From Cristatella mucedo (Eukaryota > Bryozoa > Phylactolaemata > Cristatellidae): DNA of 62,000 bases. Shown piece by piece: positions 12,214 to 25,644 of the stretch. Both the position numbers and the translations under genes were made by a program. The DNA is taken from NCBI GenBank assembly GCA_009760855.2, contig WPIO01000002.1, forward strand, positions 700,001 through 762,000. The letters are read 5' to 3'. The notes beneath the pieces are model-generated. The model saw only the letters and a list, made by a program, of their open reading frames with translations, made no database searches and was not told the DNA's origin. Position 1 is the stretch's first letter; each line of letters opens with the position of its first letter.

Positions 12214-12358
12214 TGTGTATAGCCCCATAAGAGTACTCATCTCTATTTGGGTGCTTCACATATGCCTCGGCGCTCGAGCCCATGACCCCGGTCAGTAAAA
12301 ACTTTCACCTTGACCTTAGTCGATGCAAGCACCTTAACCGCTGGGCTAAACCAGCGTG
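12212..12358 (-). mobile_element. SINE-B copy
   Basis: It begins after a (TA)n tract: GTGTATAGCCCCATAAGAGT, CATCTCTATTTGGGTGCTTC, TGCCTCGGCGCTCGAGCCCA, and the A-box side CACCTTAACCGCTGGGCTAA. Minus orientation. Confidence 0.82.
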
Positions 12359-12570
12359 GCATAAGTTGCTGAAGCAGTTATTCGTAAAGATTGTGCAATG
12401 AACTGTGAGCATAGCAGCGCCCCGTGCAGTTTCTTGTAAGAGTAAAATGTATCCTTAATTTAGTATTCGCCGCTCCGTACGAGCGATTAGCATGAGCCAA
12501 GCTAGGAATCTTTGGTTTGGTTCTAGGAGGGGGGCTCACGCATGCACGCGCTTGCACAAGCGCGCGCGAA

Positions 12571-12662
12571 CACGCACACACACACACACACACGGAGAAA
12601 CACGCACACACACGCACACACACACACACACACACGTACACGCACACACACGCACACGCACG
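12571..12662. repeat. (CA)n microsatellite, imperfect
   Basis: CA repeats with CACG and GGAGAAA interruptions. Confidence 0.93.
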
Positions 12663-12829
12663 CGGTAGCACAAGCACACGTCCACGCACGGCACCTTCAA
12701 GCAGCAATTTAGTGCAGGCCTTGCGCGGTCAGAACACCGCTGAGCCGTCCAAGGAACGGCCCAATCACCCTAATGCGACATGTGGCTCGGTTTCCAGCCT
12801 CACTTAGCTGGACAGTGCACTGATACGTG

Positions 12830-13500
12830 CGTATTGGATTACGTCAAGCCGGACGCGAGGTTGGCCACCTGGGAACTAGCGTAAACACCGGTGCTCGTCG
12901 CGGTAAGCCGCTGTCTCTATCTCGGGCTAGCAAGACAGCTTGACCGGTCGCCGAGCAGTTGCCCCGACGAACTGACCCCGACGAACGGACGGTCGCAGCT
13001 ACAAGTCTAAGAACAATTGCCTACTCTGCGCTAGGCGTGGCTCGTCGGTGCGGCGGAAAAGGCGGCGGACAGCGAGGCGGCGGCGGCGCACGCGGCCGGC
13101 ACGTGCGCCGCCGCCGCCGCCGCCGCCGCCGCCACAGCGACAGCAGCGGGCGGGTCCAGCAGCAGAGGCAGAAGCAGAGTGCGGCCACCGTCGCGGTGCC
13201 CGCCTTTGCGCTCATACGCCTTTTCGCTACTAAACGAAGCTCTCGGCCCTCGGCCTCGACCTTTGCTCGCCGAATTAGGAGCGATACACTAGCACCTGTT
13301 GCGCCGCTTCATGGCTGGTCCGGTGCTTCCTGTTTATTGGGCCCTAACGAGTATGTGCACCACGCGACAAGCCATAGCACGAGACGTCTCGTCGGCATGA
13401 TCGATAAATATGTCAATACGTGCACAGAATCGTCAAGTGATATCAAAGCGAACATCCATTCTCTCATCAGCTGCATCGCATCCACGTTGCTTTTGTAGCA
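12830..13500. promoter_or_regulatory. GC-rich, CpG-dense segment with (CCG)n
   Basis: A compositional island with CCG repeats. The 179-codon plus frame at 12959-13498 is Arg/Ala rich where the GC is highest and has no family features, so I do not call it a gene. Confidence 0.3.
13107..13133. repeat. (CCG)n microsatellite in a GC-rich segment
   Basis: Nine CCG units inside the 12.8-13.5 kb GC-rich segment. Confidence 0.93.
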
Positions 13501-13589
13501 TTGCTTTGGATTTTCATCAACCTACCCCTAAAACCAACGTGGCGTCAATGACTACAAACTTGGCTGTAGTTACAGACATCCTAGCCGAT

Positions 13590-13748
13590 TTAGCAGCTGC
13601 TTTTGTTTAGCGACAGAAGAGCCTCGACGCCTACCGTCACCGCTTGCAGTGGCAATACAAGATTGCCCACCACAGGATTCGAACCCATGACCTCGGGACC
13701 GAGGTCGTGAAAAGTAACCACCCTACCTAGTGTGCTATCACGGCTCTA
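13590..13748 (-). mobile_element. SINE-A copy
   Basis: GCGACAGAAGAGCCTCGACG, CACCGCTTGCAGTGGCAATA, CACAGGATTCGAACCCATGA, CCTAGTGTGCTATCACGGCT. The complement gives TGATAGCACACTAGG (A box) and GGTTCGAATCC (perfect B box). Confidence 0.88.
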
Positions 13749-13749
13749 G

Positions 13750-15079
13750 TCAGGAGTCCCGTGGTCTAGAGTCAAGAGTCCACGGCAGGTGCTTCTCAGC
13801 TACCGAGCCCTGCACACTTCGCTTACAGCTCTTCTAGCCGAGATTCTGGTTACATTGACCGAGTGCAATGCTGGCGTGGTGGTTTCGACTGACGCTATCG
13901 TAAGCGGCGCACATCGCGGTTTCTTGCTGATCGGTGTGACTAATTCTGAACCCTAAGCTCTACGGCTCGAGTCCCAGCAGCTAATACGGCGTCGTTTGTG
14001 CGTAGAGCCAGGTCAGCCTCTGCTATGCGCACAGCGCCCATAGCAGGCTGTTCAACATTATCTCCAGCGTCTGTTTATATATCTGTACGCTAAATAAACA
14101 CATTTCAGAGCTTTAGAGCTTTTTATATCACTTTAGCTTAAGTTTTAGGATTGTTGGTGCAGTGTTTATTATGGTGCAGGGTTGCATATTCTTGGACTTT
14201 ACGGTGTATGGTTTAGTGGAAAGATTTTTAATTTTCTTTTGGTCTTGAGATTTCTTTTAGGGTTTAGAGTGTAGTGTTTAGGTTTTTAGGGAGTCTCTAA
14301 ACAGAGAATATATATCTCTCAAAACTTGCTTATTTACTCATTATATAAAAAGACTCTGGAAACCATGTTAAACAAAATGCTACGGGTACGATGCCTATAA
14401 CAGAAACTAACGTGGCTCGATGCACAAACGACGCTATAGCAGCTCGTTCCGTCGTTGGCTGGAGATACCGACAAAGTGGAAGGACCGTGGTGCTACGTGT
14501 CGCTCACGACTCCTTATAGAATAATAGGATTGATCGATCCAGTATAGTTTCAGCTGCCTCAGAGGATGCACCTCTGCATTTGCCTAAGATTGCACAAAGG
14601 GACTGAAAGCATTCTACAGGCGCACGCACGGGTGCCACCCGCAGATCTGCCAAAGGTCTGCGGGTGATTTAGCGAGATAAAAATCAGAAAACACTCCATC
14701 GAAGCATCTTCAAAAATGCGTGAGGCCTACAAGGCCCTTTCTGGCGTGTTAGTCGGGGATCATAACGAAATGCTGGGCACCTCATTTCACCTGCTAGAGC
14801 TGCAAGATGGGAAAAATATCGCTCCAAGCTGTGCGAAGTAAAATGGTCAGTAATGTGTGACATAAATAATAATAATCAAGTGCAAAAATAGTTTGTATTT
14901 ATTTATTTTTACCATGTTACCTTGTTTTTTTGCAGCACGGTGCCGATGGGAAAAAGAGCCTTCAATGTTTGCCTTCCGAGGGCTTTAGCAGGTGCCCAAT
15001 GACTACTTGAGCAACTATTAGTCTCCTTGATTAAGCCTTCCGAGGATTGGACCGCCAAGAATGCACGGCCGTGAAGTTC
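13750..15079. other. No gene recognised
   Basis: Unassigned DNA. 14140-14300 is a T/G-rich stretch with repeated TTTAGGG/TTTAGTG-like words, not a telomeric array. Confidence 0.4.
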
Positions 15080-15310
15080 GAGCACCGGGTGTGAAAAAGC
15101 ACACAAGAAGACTCAAGGCCACTGTTTAGTATCGCCCCTCCCCGTCAGTAGCATGAACAAGATAATGAACAAGTAATAAACACCACAAAAGGACAAGTTT
15201 ACTCAAGGTGTAGGGAAAACTGAGCGTAGCAAATGCTACTTAAGCCAAGGCTTTAATTATTCAAAGCCAATCAATGCACGCGGCGACAGACGTCAGATGG
15301 GAGGCTCATG
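15080..15310 (-). repeat. Unclassified dispersed repeat, copy 1
   Basis: Blocks AAAAGCACACAAGAAG, AGGCCACTGTTTAGT, GTAGCATGAACA, AAAAGGACAAGTTTACT, AACTGAGCGTAGCAAATGCT occur in the same order at 36165-36390. Neither copy has a clear coding frame. It may be the 3' non-coding part of another LINE. Confidence 0.5.
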
Positions 15311-16368
15311 GTTTCAGCAAATTCGAGCGAACGACCCGATCGCCACACTAGTGCAATGTAATACTCCCGGAATGGCTGACGAGCGGGGGGGGGGGTTCGA
15401 GATCAAACAGGAGGAGCAGCGAGGTTGACTAAGTCGGATGAGTAGCTGGTGGAAGTGAGTGAAGCGATCTGTTGGCCAGCATGAGGGTATTGACGTCTAT
15501 TTGATCCTTGATAGTCAGTGGAGCTCAGGCAGAAGGGGTGCGATGTTGCAGTGACGCCATTGAAGACGGATCTGATCGGCTGCTGAGTTTGCACCAGTAG
15601 TGACCGATTAAGCACACAAGTTGGCAGTCTTGAGTAGGGGGAATTGCAGCAATTTACAAGCGCATGAATTGGAAACGATTGTCATGAACGCTCATTGATA
15701 AGGGTGGTATTGGAACTAATGCCATTGACGCTGCATGACAACAGTGTAGACGACTCCAACAGTAGTCCAAATTTCAGGTTAGTTGAACTTACTTTTGGTA
15801 CAGGAACATTGAGCCTTGATATGGTGAAATTATATCGTACATTCAGTAATAGCATAGACTTATTTGCTCCTGCAGACACTGATTTCAGTCAGAGATAATC
15901 TAGTTCAGAAGCATCGGAGTTCATTAAGGTCAAAGTGCTTTGCAGACGGCTGTTAAAAGTGATAGAACAAGAGCCCGATGCGGCCAGTTCAGATCTATGC
16001 GGTGTGGATAGTGTCTCCGCCCTTTACTCAAACAGGTAACTTTGGTAAGGCTTTTTAAATTAAAAAAGCCATTCTCCTGCAAATGTTAGCTAGTTTTTTG
16101 AGCGTTTTTCTTTCAGCATTATTTACAACCAAGCCTCCTGATCTTACATAGTGACAGCCGCTGACGTACCTGGAAACGGTAAGAGTGGCATGCTTGCAAA
16201 ATGTATTAGTTCTTGGGCTTGAGCAGGAAATTTAGCTCAGAGTTATACGGCTCCCTGCACGAGTGTAAGGTACTAGGATTGATCTAATTCGTCTCTATGC
16301 CGTGGTTTTTTAAGCAAAACTAATAAAAAGAAACAGTCGAGGCGGCATGGGCACCATACTATGTGGTA

Positions 16369-16895
16369 CAATAATAAGAATAATAAAAATAGTATATTTG
16401 TATAGAACCTTCAGTGAACCTAATCTCTTTCTAGACACTATATATGCTGTAAAGGAAGCATGATCGTATGAGTAGTGGTAAGATGCACAATGTCAACAAG
16501 GATAGAATGGCTCAAGGTGACATACACAGGGTCAGCATCCAAATATGGTTTTTGGCAGAATGCACAGTGTCAGTATGTGTAAGCGCACGAAAGACAAATC
16601 ACAAAGACCCACTATATGCTGTGACAAATAGGTGCGCTTTTAGCTTCTTTTTAAATGTCGTCAAGTCAGCGGATGTCGAGGCGTCAGTCGGAAGTGAGTT
16701 CCATGCTTTGGGAGCTTAGGAACTAAAGGCTAGGTCTCTAAAGGATTTGAGGTTCGTAAGAGGTGTAGGTAAATGAGATTATTCCGAAAAGTAGGTCGTA
16801 CGATGCCTAGCCTGATAAGGGAGTAGTTCTGATAGGTAGCCAGGGGCGAGAGAATGAAGGGACCTAAAAGTGAGTGGCAGAATGGCCTACTTTGC
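16369..16895 (-). mobile_element. LINE-A 3' end, decayed
   Basis: It shows the same succession of blocks as the 5165-5700 copy in minus orientation: AATAAT-rich end, CTAATCTCTTTCTAGACAC, GGTGACATACACAGGGTCAG, AGTTCCATGCTTTGGGAGC, CGTACGATGCCTAGCCTGAT, GAATGAAGGGACCTAAAAGT. The coding frame is broken throughout. Confidence 0.85.
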
Positions 16896-18119
16896 AAGAC
16901 TACCTACGGTTTCAACCCATCGCACAGGTGTGAGCTAGTAATAGAAGATTATGCGTTGAGCTCAGCAAACCAGTCGCTTGGCCTTTATTTTTTTCGCGAA
17001 ACAAAAGATATTTAGTGCACGGTGGCGATGCAAGCAGTGATGTCGAGGTGAGCCTGGTTTGCTGCCTTGCAGACTTTAGCTTCTCTTTTCGCTGGGGGAT
17101 CAGCAAAAGCTCAACGTCGATCAGCTGATCGCGGAGCGACCTTCTAGTCGCGCCGCGGACTGGGTTGTGCGCACCTAGCCGAGCGGCAGAGCGCGTTGCC
17201 ACGCCTCCTCGGGTCCTTTTGGAGCGCACGATTAGCTGTTCCATTCCTTCACTCATTGACCAATCTTGACCGAAGCTGAGGCTCTATAAAACTCGGGCTC
17301 CCAGTTCTTGCAGAACGACACCTTCTCCCCAGCCGTCAACTCTGACAAATCCTTTCGAGTCATCATGCAGCATGGACACTTCCAGAGTTGATACTTCAAG
17401 CTACTTCCGTTCTTTTTGATTTTCTCGGCCGCCCTCGTGAGTTGACTCAATGCTTCTCACTTTGTCGCTGCGGCTTGCGGAGGTGACGTCACCGCTGCTG
17501 CTTCAGCGAGTGTGTGTGCAGCAGCACTCATCGAGTGCCGCTTGGGCCGCTCGAGTGCACAGCAGACAACTCTCCAGCCCAACGACGGCTTAGTCATTGT
17601 GACTGTATGCTGTTAATTAAAGACAGCGGTACGTACACGCGCATACCTTCGTTCCGTGAGCAGCCCTTTCTACGTGCAGTTGTCTACTAATATCACGATA
17701 CATAAAATGCGCCGGCCTCTTCTGAAGGCCGGCTTAAGAGAATGGCAGTCACATGCTCAGTATTCGAAGCACCGGTACGCACTGAGCTGAGACGATTGGT
17801 ATCGGCTAGCCGGTTGTCGATCCTGTATGGATTGTAATTTCCGAAACATTGTTATTACATGCATCATTTAAGCACTGATGCATTATTAAAGCGACAACCG
17901 AGTAAGGTAACCGTCGCATGCCGATTGTAGCAGCGAATGCTCTCCGTTATTGAACCGAAAGCTACCTCTAAAGCTCAAACATTGACGACTGGCATCCGCC
18001 CGCTAGTCTGCGAGGTCAAGAGTGGCTAAAGTCGTGGTCCCGAGAGGCAGATTGATGCGAGCCGAATCCTTTAAGCGTTTATAGGGACATTTGCCTTTCG
18101 TAAAGGACAGGCGATGACT
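16896..18119. other. No confirmed gene; one minus-strand frame
   Basis: A minus frame 17256-16912 (MSEGMEQLIVRSKRTRGGVA...) starts with ATG about 30 bp after a TTTTATAGAG TATA-like element in the same orientation. It is basic and not recognised. Otherwise nothing seen. Confidence 0.25.
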
Positions 18120-19240
18120 AGGTAGGATGATTCCTAGGAATCCGTCCTACGTCGCGATCGCGAGTGTTCCGATTTCGCGGGGCTCCGATCGCTCGCTCGA
18201 TCGTTGGGCTCGGAGATTCCTGGGAGCCCTCCGACATTCCGCAGAGCAGTCGGCGCAAGTCCAAGTCTGGAGAGTCTGGAGAGCCGACGTCGACGGCTTA
18301 GGATTTCTATCGGGATGCCGCCGCCGCCGGTCCAGATTTTTCGCTGGCTCGGCATACTGCCGAAACAGAGTTCACGGCCGCGAGCGGCCAGCGCCACGTC
18401 GCCGGCCGCTCTCCTGCGAAAAGACGCGGCGGCGCTTCGATCGAGCGGAGCGACACCAAAGGTGCGGGAGCTGACGGAGCGCTCGAAGGCTTCGCGGCGG
18501 CGCAGTCGGAAGCGCCCGAGGTGCAGCGCCGGCCGCCGCCGCCGCTGGAATTTGACCGGAAGAGCTTGAAGCGGGAACGATCGATCGGCCTGATGGACGT
18601 GCGCAGACCCGAGTGCCGCCGCCGCCGCTGCTTGCAGGACGTCAACACTCGTCGCGGTTTTTCTTGGCATGCGCGCGCGTCAGATGCAAGCTAAACCCAT
18701 AGAGTCGAGATATGGGCAGCCGGGCTGCTCAGCGAGTACAGCGAGCGCAGCAGCTGCGGCTCTGCTTAATGAATGACAGGCCCGTCCGCCCGCCCGCGCG
18801 CCGCCGCCGCCGCCCCCGCCGCCGCCGCCGTCAGCAGAGCTTCGTCTGAGTTTCGAGCCGATCGTCTAAATGGGCTTTTTGTTCTCAGGAAAGCCCATTG
18901 CTTTGCGATAAACGCAGCGTCTAGACGACTGCCGCGCCATTCTTGGCCGGACGCCGATGTCCCGAACACTCAGTTTGCACGTGGTCTCCGCCAACCGGAA
19001 ATCGCACGGACGGCCGCGGGCAGCGGCTGCCGACAGGGCAGGCAGGCAGGCAGGCAGCTGCGACTTTGGCCGCTTGCCAGCCGTTCAAGTTCGGCAGAAG
19101 CACTCTTCGCTCACGCTGCGAGCGGCCGGAGCGCGAGCTGGGGGGGGGGGGGTGGTGGTGGTGTGTGTATGTATGTACACAGATGAAGACGCATTGGCTC
19201 GGCGCCATGACCTTGCTAGTCCTCTAACCGAGGTGAACCC
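18120..19240. promoter_or_regulatory. GC-rich, CpG-dense segment with (CCG)n
   Basis: Long open frames occur on both strands because stops are rare in this composition. One plus-strand stretch, about 18303-18690, stays open for about 125 codons after an AG and includes PLEFDRKSLKRERSIGLMDV; it could be an exon but has no recognised family and a weak acceptor. A poly-G/GGT run lies at 19141-19163. Confidence 0.3.
18799..18831. repeat. (CCG)n microsatellite, imperfect
   Basis: CCG units with one CCCCC interruption, in the 18.1-19.2 kb GC-rich segment. Confidence 0.9.
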
Positions 19241-21549
19241 ACTGTGGCACCGGAGCGTGTACCGTATATCGCGTCGGTACCAGGCGAGTAAAAGTAAAGT
19301 ATTGCAATGGTGCTACTGCTCAAAAATTAAATTAAAAAAAGTAAAGTGACGGCAGTGGACAGCAGATAAGACTTGGGGCTGCATCTGTGCAGAGGCAGAA
19401 GAGACCGCGGCGCTCGCTGGGGAGAATGCACCGACGAGCAGAAATAAAAACCGCGACGTCGCGAGGTCGGGAAATGCGGGCGCCGCCTCGCCACTCAGCT
19501 AGGACCCGGTGGTGTTTAGATTTTTGCACGCCTGCCTGGCGACCGTCCAGTCGCGGTCAGAGCCGGCGTGCTCTGGAGCTGTCGCTGTTCGTGGCTAGTC
19601 GCTCCGTGGCACTGTTGCTACAGTGCGGGGTTTAGGGAGTTGGACCCCTGGCGTACGGTCGGCAGTGGGTCGGAGCCATTTTTCGCCGGTTCTTCATGCC
19701 ACACAACCGTTTTTGAAGCGACATTTCATCACTCTATCGCGTGCGTGCGTGCGTGCGTGCATCACCCGGAAGCTTTACCTGCTTACTTGAAGTTCCATGC
19801 ATTTCACCGTCAACTTAAAACTCTTGACCTACGTGTGTGGGATCGATAGAGATCGATTTGAGATCGATAGAGCATCACATCGGCGGTCCGTGGCTCCGCC
19901 TGGCGGATTAATATCATCGACGCCAGAGTGTTGATGCTAGATAGAAACGCTTATTATGGTCGGCCAATGGGCCCCACTCACGACGCTCTTCCATTGACTA
20001 CTTTCTGTGGAGGAACTAGGCTGTATCTCGTATTTGTAACTAGAGCGTCGTCGTCTTTAACTACAGCTAGTTTAAGGCAAACTTGTGAGAGAAATTTTAG
20101 CAGCGCCTTGTACGACATTCACATCGTTTTAAAATGAGGAGCCATTTATATAAACTGCAACGGCTGAATATTGGTCCGATATGCTCCGAGATTAAAATAA
20201 GCAGCGCTGAGTCGTGACTTCAGAAATTTTTAATAATGGATAACGAAAGACTCGAAGCGAATACTTAAAATGTCTTCAACGTGGACCGTCTGTCTATAAA
20301 TACTTAAAATCAAGCATCTAATTTTTCCAGATGCAAGAGTGGGTGTTTTTATAGCAAAGAAGTATGAAGATGAAGTTATCAACAAGACTTTGAATACCAA
20401 GCTGTAGCTGGTCCAGCAGCTTCATCATATCCTCAGGTTCATCCTTGAAAATAGCGTGTCCTTTTTTTAGCTAGCAGAGACTGTAGGTGGCATCTGCTTC
20501 TGCTCAATCCACTTTGGCAGTTGTGCTAATACCCCAGCAATCCGTGACCGGCGCTGCCAGCTTTTCTGCCACTACCGAGTTTAGTTCCAATAGTGTCTAT
20601 GTAACTCTTTCACTTTGGACTTTGCTGGCATGCTCGAGCTTCAGATAGCTAGCTCTCCATACAGGATTGCTTCGTAATAAAAAAAACTGTTTAACCATTG
20701 AATGAGCCACGGTGGTCCGCGGACAGCACTCTTTCCAGTGGCGATCTGCGGCTGTGGCTGTGCGATCGCACTGTCCGCAAGAACTACACCGCAAACCCTA
20801 TTTTCAGCGGACAGGTGGGAGGAGGGGTACGCACTCTGAATAGCAGCCCACGTCGAGTCTGACCACGCGTTTCACTTGGGCGGTTTCTTGCGAGGCTTCC
20901 AAAGAGGAGTTACAACCTGCTGGGATCGATAGCTGGCCCGAGCCGGTTAAGCATGCATGCTCGCTAGTAGCTGCAGCGCGCGAGCGGCGGTTCGCGCTGC
21001 AGCCGTCACAAAGCGGGCGTGCCTCTTCTGGGACATGGGTGGCTAGCAAAGACTTTCGTTCGACTTTCAAGGGGCTTAAATCGGGCCTCGGCCTCGAATT
21101 TCCACTTACGTGCTTGAGCGCAACGCCGTTTTAGTGCATCGATTAGTGTGCTGGTTTGTTATCACAAATTGAGTGCCATGCTGCAACCTGTGCAACGCCT
21201 ACTTCGTTCGGCCGCCTGACTTGTGCAGGTCCAGGATAGCGAGGGATACCCCTCCCACGGGTGGTCCACCGCCGCGTCTTTGGCAACCCATGAATGGCTG
21301 AATCCGACGTTGCTATGCTCCGAAGCCTCGTGCATCGTAAACGCTACGGCGACTAAATAGGGCAAATAGTGCTAATCCCGACCTGCACAGCTCGCTACAG
21401 AACCGTAGGGCGATCGTACACACTTGAACTCGATATTGACATCGCTCAAGTTGGCTGGCAGTCGGGATTGCGGGCTAGCTAGCCGGTTTTTGCGTCGAAT
21501 TCTTTACTAGTGGCCGATAGCAATGACATATCGTAGCTCGATGCACCCT
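19241..21549. other. No gene recognised
   Basis: Short frames only and no recognised repeat, apart from the TGCG repeat at 19740. Confidence 0.4.
19740..19760. repeat. (TGCG)n short tandem repeat
   Basis: Five TGCG units. Confidence 0.9.
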
Positions 21550-22410
21550 CCTGACGTCACTTGCATTCGCGGAGAAGAAAGGGCGGCCTCAGGCGCTGGC
21601 TGGAGCGCGTCACTAGGCTTCTGAATCGGATGAACGCACGAAGGCCACGTCAACGAGAACGCACGCTCCTACAAGCTCCGCACTCTCGTGCTTCGCAGCA
21701 ACGAGCTTGTCGGCGGTCGGCCAATCAGCCGCAGCCGCTGCACATCCGGCGGAGCGCCTCTCGCATCGGTCTGCAAGCGACGCTGCTCTCAAATCATATC
21801 CGGAAGCTTGCTAGCAGCAGCCGCCGCCGCCGCCGCCGCGCAGTCGAATCGATACTTCGGTCCGCGTAGGCCAAATGTAACGAGATCCAACGAGCAACTG
21901 AGGATAGCCCGCCCGACGAGCGATGCTGAGCTATCGCTGTGCTGACCGCCGCTGCGCCGCTAACCTACCCACGAAGCGATGCTGCCGCAGAGGAGCTTTA
22001 CGCCTGTCTCTGCCAGCCAGCAGGCATCCGCGCGCGCCGCGGAGGAGCGTGGAGGACGAGCGCGCGCTGCCAGTCCGTCTCACTCTCTGCCTCAAGAAAG
22101 GGAGCGCCACTCCGACTCCTCGCGCTTGAGCAGGGCAAAGATACGAGCCGCTGTCTGTCGCGTGCAATCCTATTTGCACTAAAGAAATGGGGCCTGCCGG
22201 GGTTGAACGACGCACCGGCTCTATGCCTGGAGCCGAAAAGAGTTACTCGGTCGACAGGCAAGTTAAGCGGCGAACGTCATTAGCCTCGACCGATTTTTTA
22301 CGGACGGCTCTCGAATACAGTGGTTTAGCCGGTTACGCTGTGCTCCATTTTCTTGCCAGGGGAGACAAAAAAGTCTCGGCAGAGCTAAGAGTACAAAGTA
22401 AATAGCTGGA
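21550..22410. promoter_or_regulatory. GC-rich, CpG-dense segment, with candidate first exon
   Basis: CpG-dense island. At its downstream edge an ATG (22187, context AAGAAATGG) opens a 72-codon plus frame to 22405 with balanced composition (FLRTALEYSGLAGYAVLHFL, ARGDKKVSAELRVQ). It could be a first coding exon with a GTAAAT donor near 22398. No homology recognised and no downstream exon linked. Confidence 0.3.
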
Positions 22411-23127
22411 GAGCTTCTCGAGCAGTGCGGGAATCCTGTCTCTCAATCATCGCCCGTCATTTAAAAATAGAGGCAGGGACAGGGGGTCACGGACGGCACA
22501 CTCCGAGAGCCCACGAAAAGGTACCGAAGCCCCGCGGCATCGCGCTGCTGCTGCTGCGCAACTATGTAAAACTACGATGAAGCTAGGGCAGAATTTATGA
22601 GTGAGAGTGAATAAAAGTAGGTCACACCGTGATTAAAGTGGGTGGTATGTGTCCAAAGCTCAAACTCACCTTTTCTCTCTTACATGCGGTTGACAGAGCT
22701 GTGCGCTTGTGCGCTGGATTATTGGCAAACGCACTTGACCTTTGCCTAAATTTTAGCTAGGCTCCATCGTTGAATAGGCGACGACAGCTAGACAGGTTTT
22801 CACTGGAGCGAGGACTCGTAGCTGCAAGTTCCTTGCACTTCGCTGGCTGCGTGGGCCCTGCAATCGTAGCTTTATCGCTACTCGGGCTAAATTGGTGGCG
22901 GTATGTCACGGCCGGTCTTACGTAGGAATTCTCCCAATTTCTTTTAGGCCACTTAAAGAGTTCTTTTTTGGCATAGAAGGCAAAATATCATACCAATAGT
23001 CAGTCTGCAATTTTTTATTCTGAAAAAATTAACCTAGCCTAAATGGTATTGTGCAGCAAGGCAACCACTGACGCTGCCTCTAAGAATCACTAACGACCAA
23101 GAATGACGACGCATATAATTAATTGGT

Positions 23128-23278
23128 ATAGTGAGTGCTCTTAGAGAACTGAATCTCTATTCAGGTCCTTCGCGCATGCTACACGTCTCGAGCCCACGAC
23201 CTCGGCCATCGAATTCATTCATATCGACCTCGGTCGTTAAGCACATCACCTTAACCACTGGGCCAAATCAGCGCGGTG
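23128..23278 (-). mobile_element. SINE-B copy
   Basis: TAGTGAGTGCTCTTAGAGAA, CTGAATCTCTATTCAGGTCC, CTCGAGCCCACGACCTCGGC and CACCTTAACCACTGGGCCAA. Minus orientation; both promoter-box regions are readable. Confidence 0.82.
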
Positions 23279-24918
23279 AGGCGAGCATTAGTCCAGCATC
23301 GAGTATCACACAATATTGTTTCGGTCGCTGTTTGGCCTCTCATTCATTCCACTTTAAAAGCACGGCGAAATAGAGCATTGTCTAACCACTGGGTAGCGGT
23401 ACTAAGCAGCTTAGGGGAACACCAAATAAAGTGCCAGTCCCACGTCACACGGCACTTCGCATTACTTATAAGAAGTCTGTAGTCTGAGCGCAGATGCTGC
23501 ACGTTTTGATGCTCATGCGGTACGTGCACTTTTGTGGCACTGATAGGCACAGGGAAACGGAAAAATATAAACAGTAATTAAAGACGTCGAATTTTGAGAG
23601 AATTCGACAACATGACGCGAAATATTTCAGTTATCCTAGAGGAAGACGAACGTACTGCATTTAGCAGATAAAATATACTTTTAGGCACGTGAGAGAGAAC
23701 AGTTAAGATTCGCCGTCAATTGACTTCGCCACGTTAGATCAGTTTAGCTGCGGTCCAGACAGGCCTGCAGCACCTGGGCATGGCTAAACTGCCTACGCCA
23801 GCTCGTTTGCAACTGCATCTCGCGATCGCCATCCTCGTCATGCATATTCGCTTCGTGGTACTCTAAATCATATAGATTATTACTTTTGCCAACTTCTGTC
23901 CTCTGAATGTAGTCAGATGGCGTTTGCGACCAATCTGAATAGAGACTGACAGTCGCGCACGGTCAGAGACGGCCAGATTAGGTCTGGTGAAGTCGCCCGA
24001 AGAAACTTTGCGGCATTTTCTATTTCTGGATGGCGCTGGTGCAGCGGTAGCTGCTGCCGCTGCCCTGAGTGCAGACGGCGCCTAGCACATGGGTGTCCAA
24101 GTGGCGGCTGCTAATGCAATTATGACGAGGCAACAGCATCTCAAGCAGCATGTGGCCGTAGCTGTTCTGTCGGTGAGCGTCGGTGGTGGGCAGCTGGCGC
24201 TTGGTCTCGATTGGAAGGAAACTACCCACCACCCAAAGGTCGATAATGGTCCGTCCCGACAGGTGCCAGTTGGACAACTGTGGGAACGCTGAAGACTAAA
24301 CACCGATGGTGGTTTGCTTAGGGCACCCGCAGTAATATCAGCACCAGGCGACCACCTTTCTCAATTAGTTTGTTGCCACCTTCAACGGTCCTAGATCGGT
24401 CGGCCTAGGCTGCGTTTGGCATTCTCAGAAAGGTCAAGCAGCGAACCGAGTGTTGTTTTGAAGATTGCGGTAGATTTCGGTGCTGGGCCAACTAAAGGGC
24501 GCTGAAATAGGCCATGAACCAAATAGTGAGTGGGTCCGTCGAGAAATCCGTGCGATCTAATTTAGAGGCTTGAATGGCTCTTCGGTCGATATTATTATTC
24601 GGTCGATATCAGCCAGTTCAGTTCTCAACCCACAAGCACGCTATGACACACATGTAAAGCGCTCGCGGTTGTACCGACTGGAGTCCCATCTCTTCGATAG
24701 ACATGCTTATACTTTGGCGTAACATGCAGCCACCATCGTAGCAGCTAAGCGACGGGCTAGTAAGAGAAGCTCGGACACTTGCCCGACCGGTCTCAAGTAA
24801 AAGCGCGCCTACGACACTTCCGGTGCACCATTGCTGGTTTTGCTGGTTTTTGAGATCGAAAAGCAGCCAGAACTGGCGTGCGATTTTTCTTTTCCAGCCT
24901 CTCAGGAACAAGAGCGCT

Positions 24919-24919
24919 T

Positions 24920-25012
<93 letters not shown>
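24919..25012. repeat. (CT)n microsatellite
   Basis: About 94 bp of uninterrupted CT, flanked by AGAGCGCTTG and TTAATTGG. The flanks are not LINE-A. Confidence 0.97.
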
Positions 25013-25015
<3 letters not shown>

Positions 25016-25644
25016 TTGGTTACTCCGGACCCGGAGGCACTCGTGGGCAATCTCCGAGGGTTGGGCAGCACTGCGCCTGCATTTGCTTTGGCCTGAAGGC
25101 TCAGAAAAGTAGCCCGGTGGTAACAGAGTGGATGTCGAAGGGATTTTTCGCCTAAGCTTGAAACGGCTTTTCAGCCTGCCAATGTCGTTAAGGCTACCTA
25201 CGAGGTCGGCTATTACTGCTGAAATTATCCGTGCAATCCCAGAGACAAAGAAACGTCGAGCAGAAGTTTGGCCATAAGATTAGGCGGCTGTAGATAGTCT
25301 TTGGGTAAATAAAAGGACCAAGCTTGCTCTATCCTGCAATGCTAATAATAGGTTCGAGGTTGCCCAGTGTTTCCTTCTCCGCTTTCTTCGCTCACCTCTT
25401 TATCCTGCTGCTTAGCTTAAAGGATCCTTTAAGCGAGTTCATTCACGTAGCTGAATGTAGAAGACATTGGTTGCCTCTTTTTCCGTGATTGGAATGGGCT
25501 TGCTATTGTTTTTAATAAACTCTGATAACGATCTGGTACAGACACTTGATCTCTTATCAAAGCGAAGCCAGAGGGTGTGACTGAACTGGAATACTTTTCT
25601 CATCTAATAGGTGTTGCTATTGTGCGACTAGCACCGCATGCTAG

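Larger units (their letters stand above)
22411..25644. other. Intergenic with one SINE-B and one (CT)n tract
   Basis: Outside the SINE-B copy at 23128 and the CT tract at 24919 I see no gene or known repeat. Confidence 0.4.

Noticed and set aside
14140-14300. Interstitial telomeric repeat (TTTAGGG-like words)
   Set aside because: The words are irregular and not tandem, so this is just a T/G-rich stretch.
18127-18670. Plus and minus frames of 113-178 codons
   Set aside because: All reading directions are open at once, which indicates composition and not selection.
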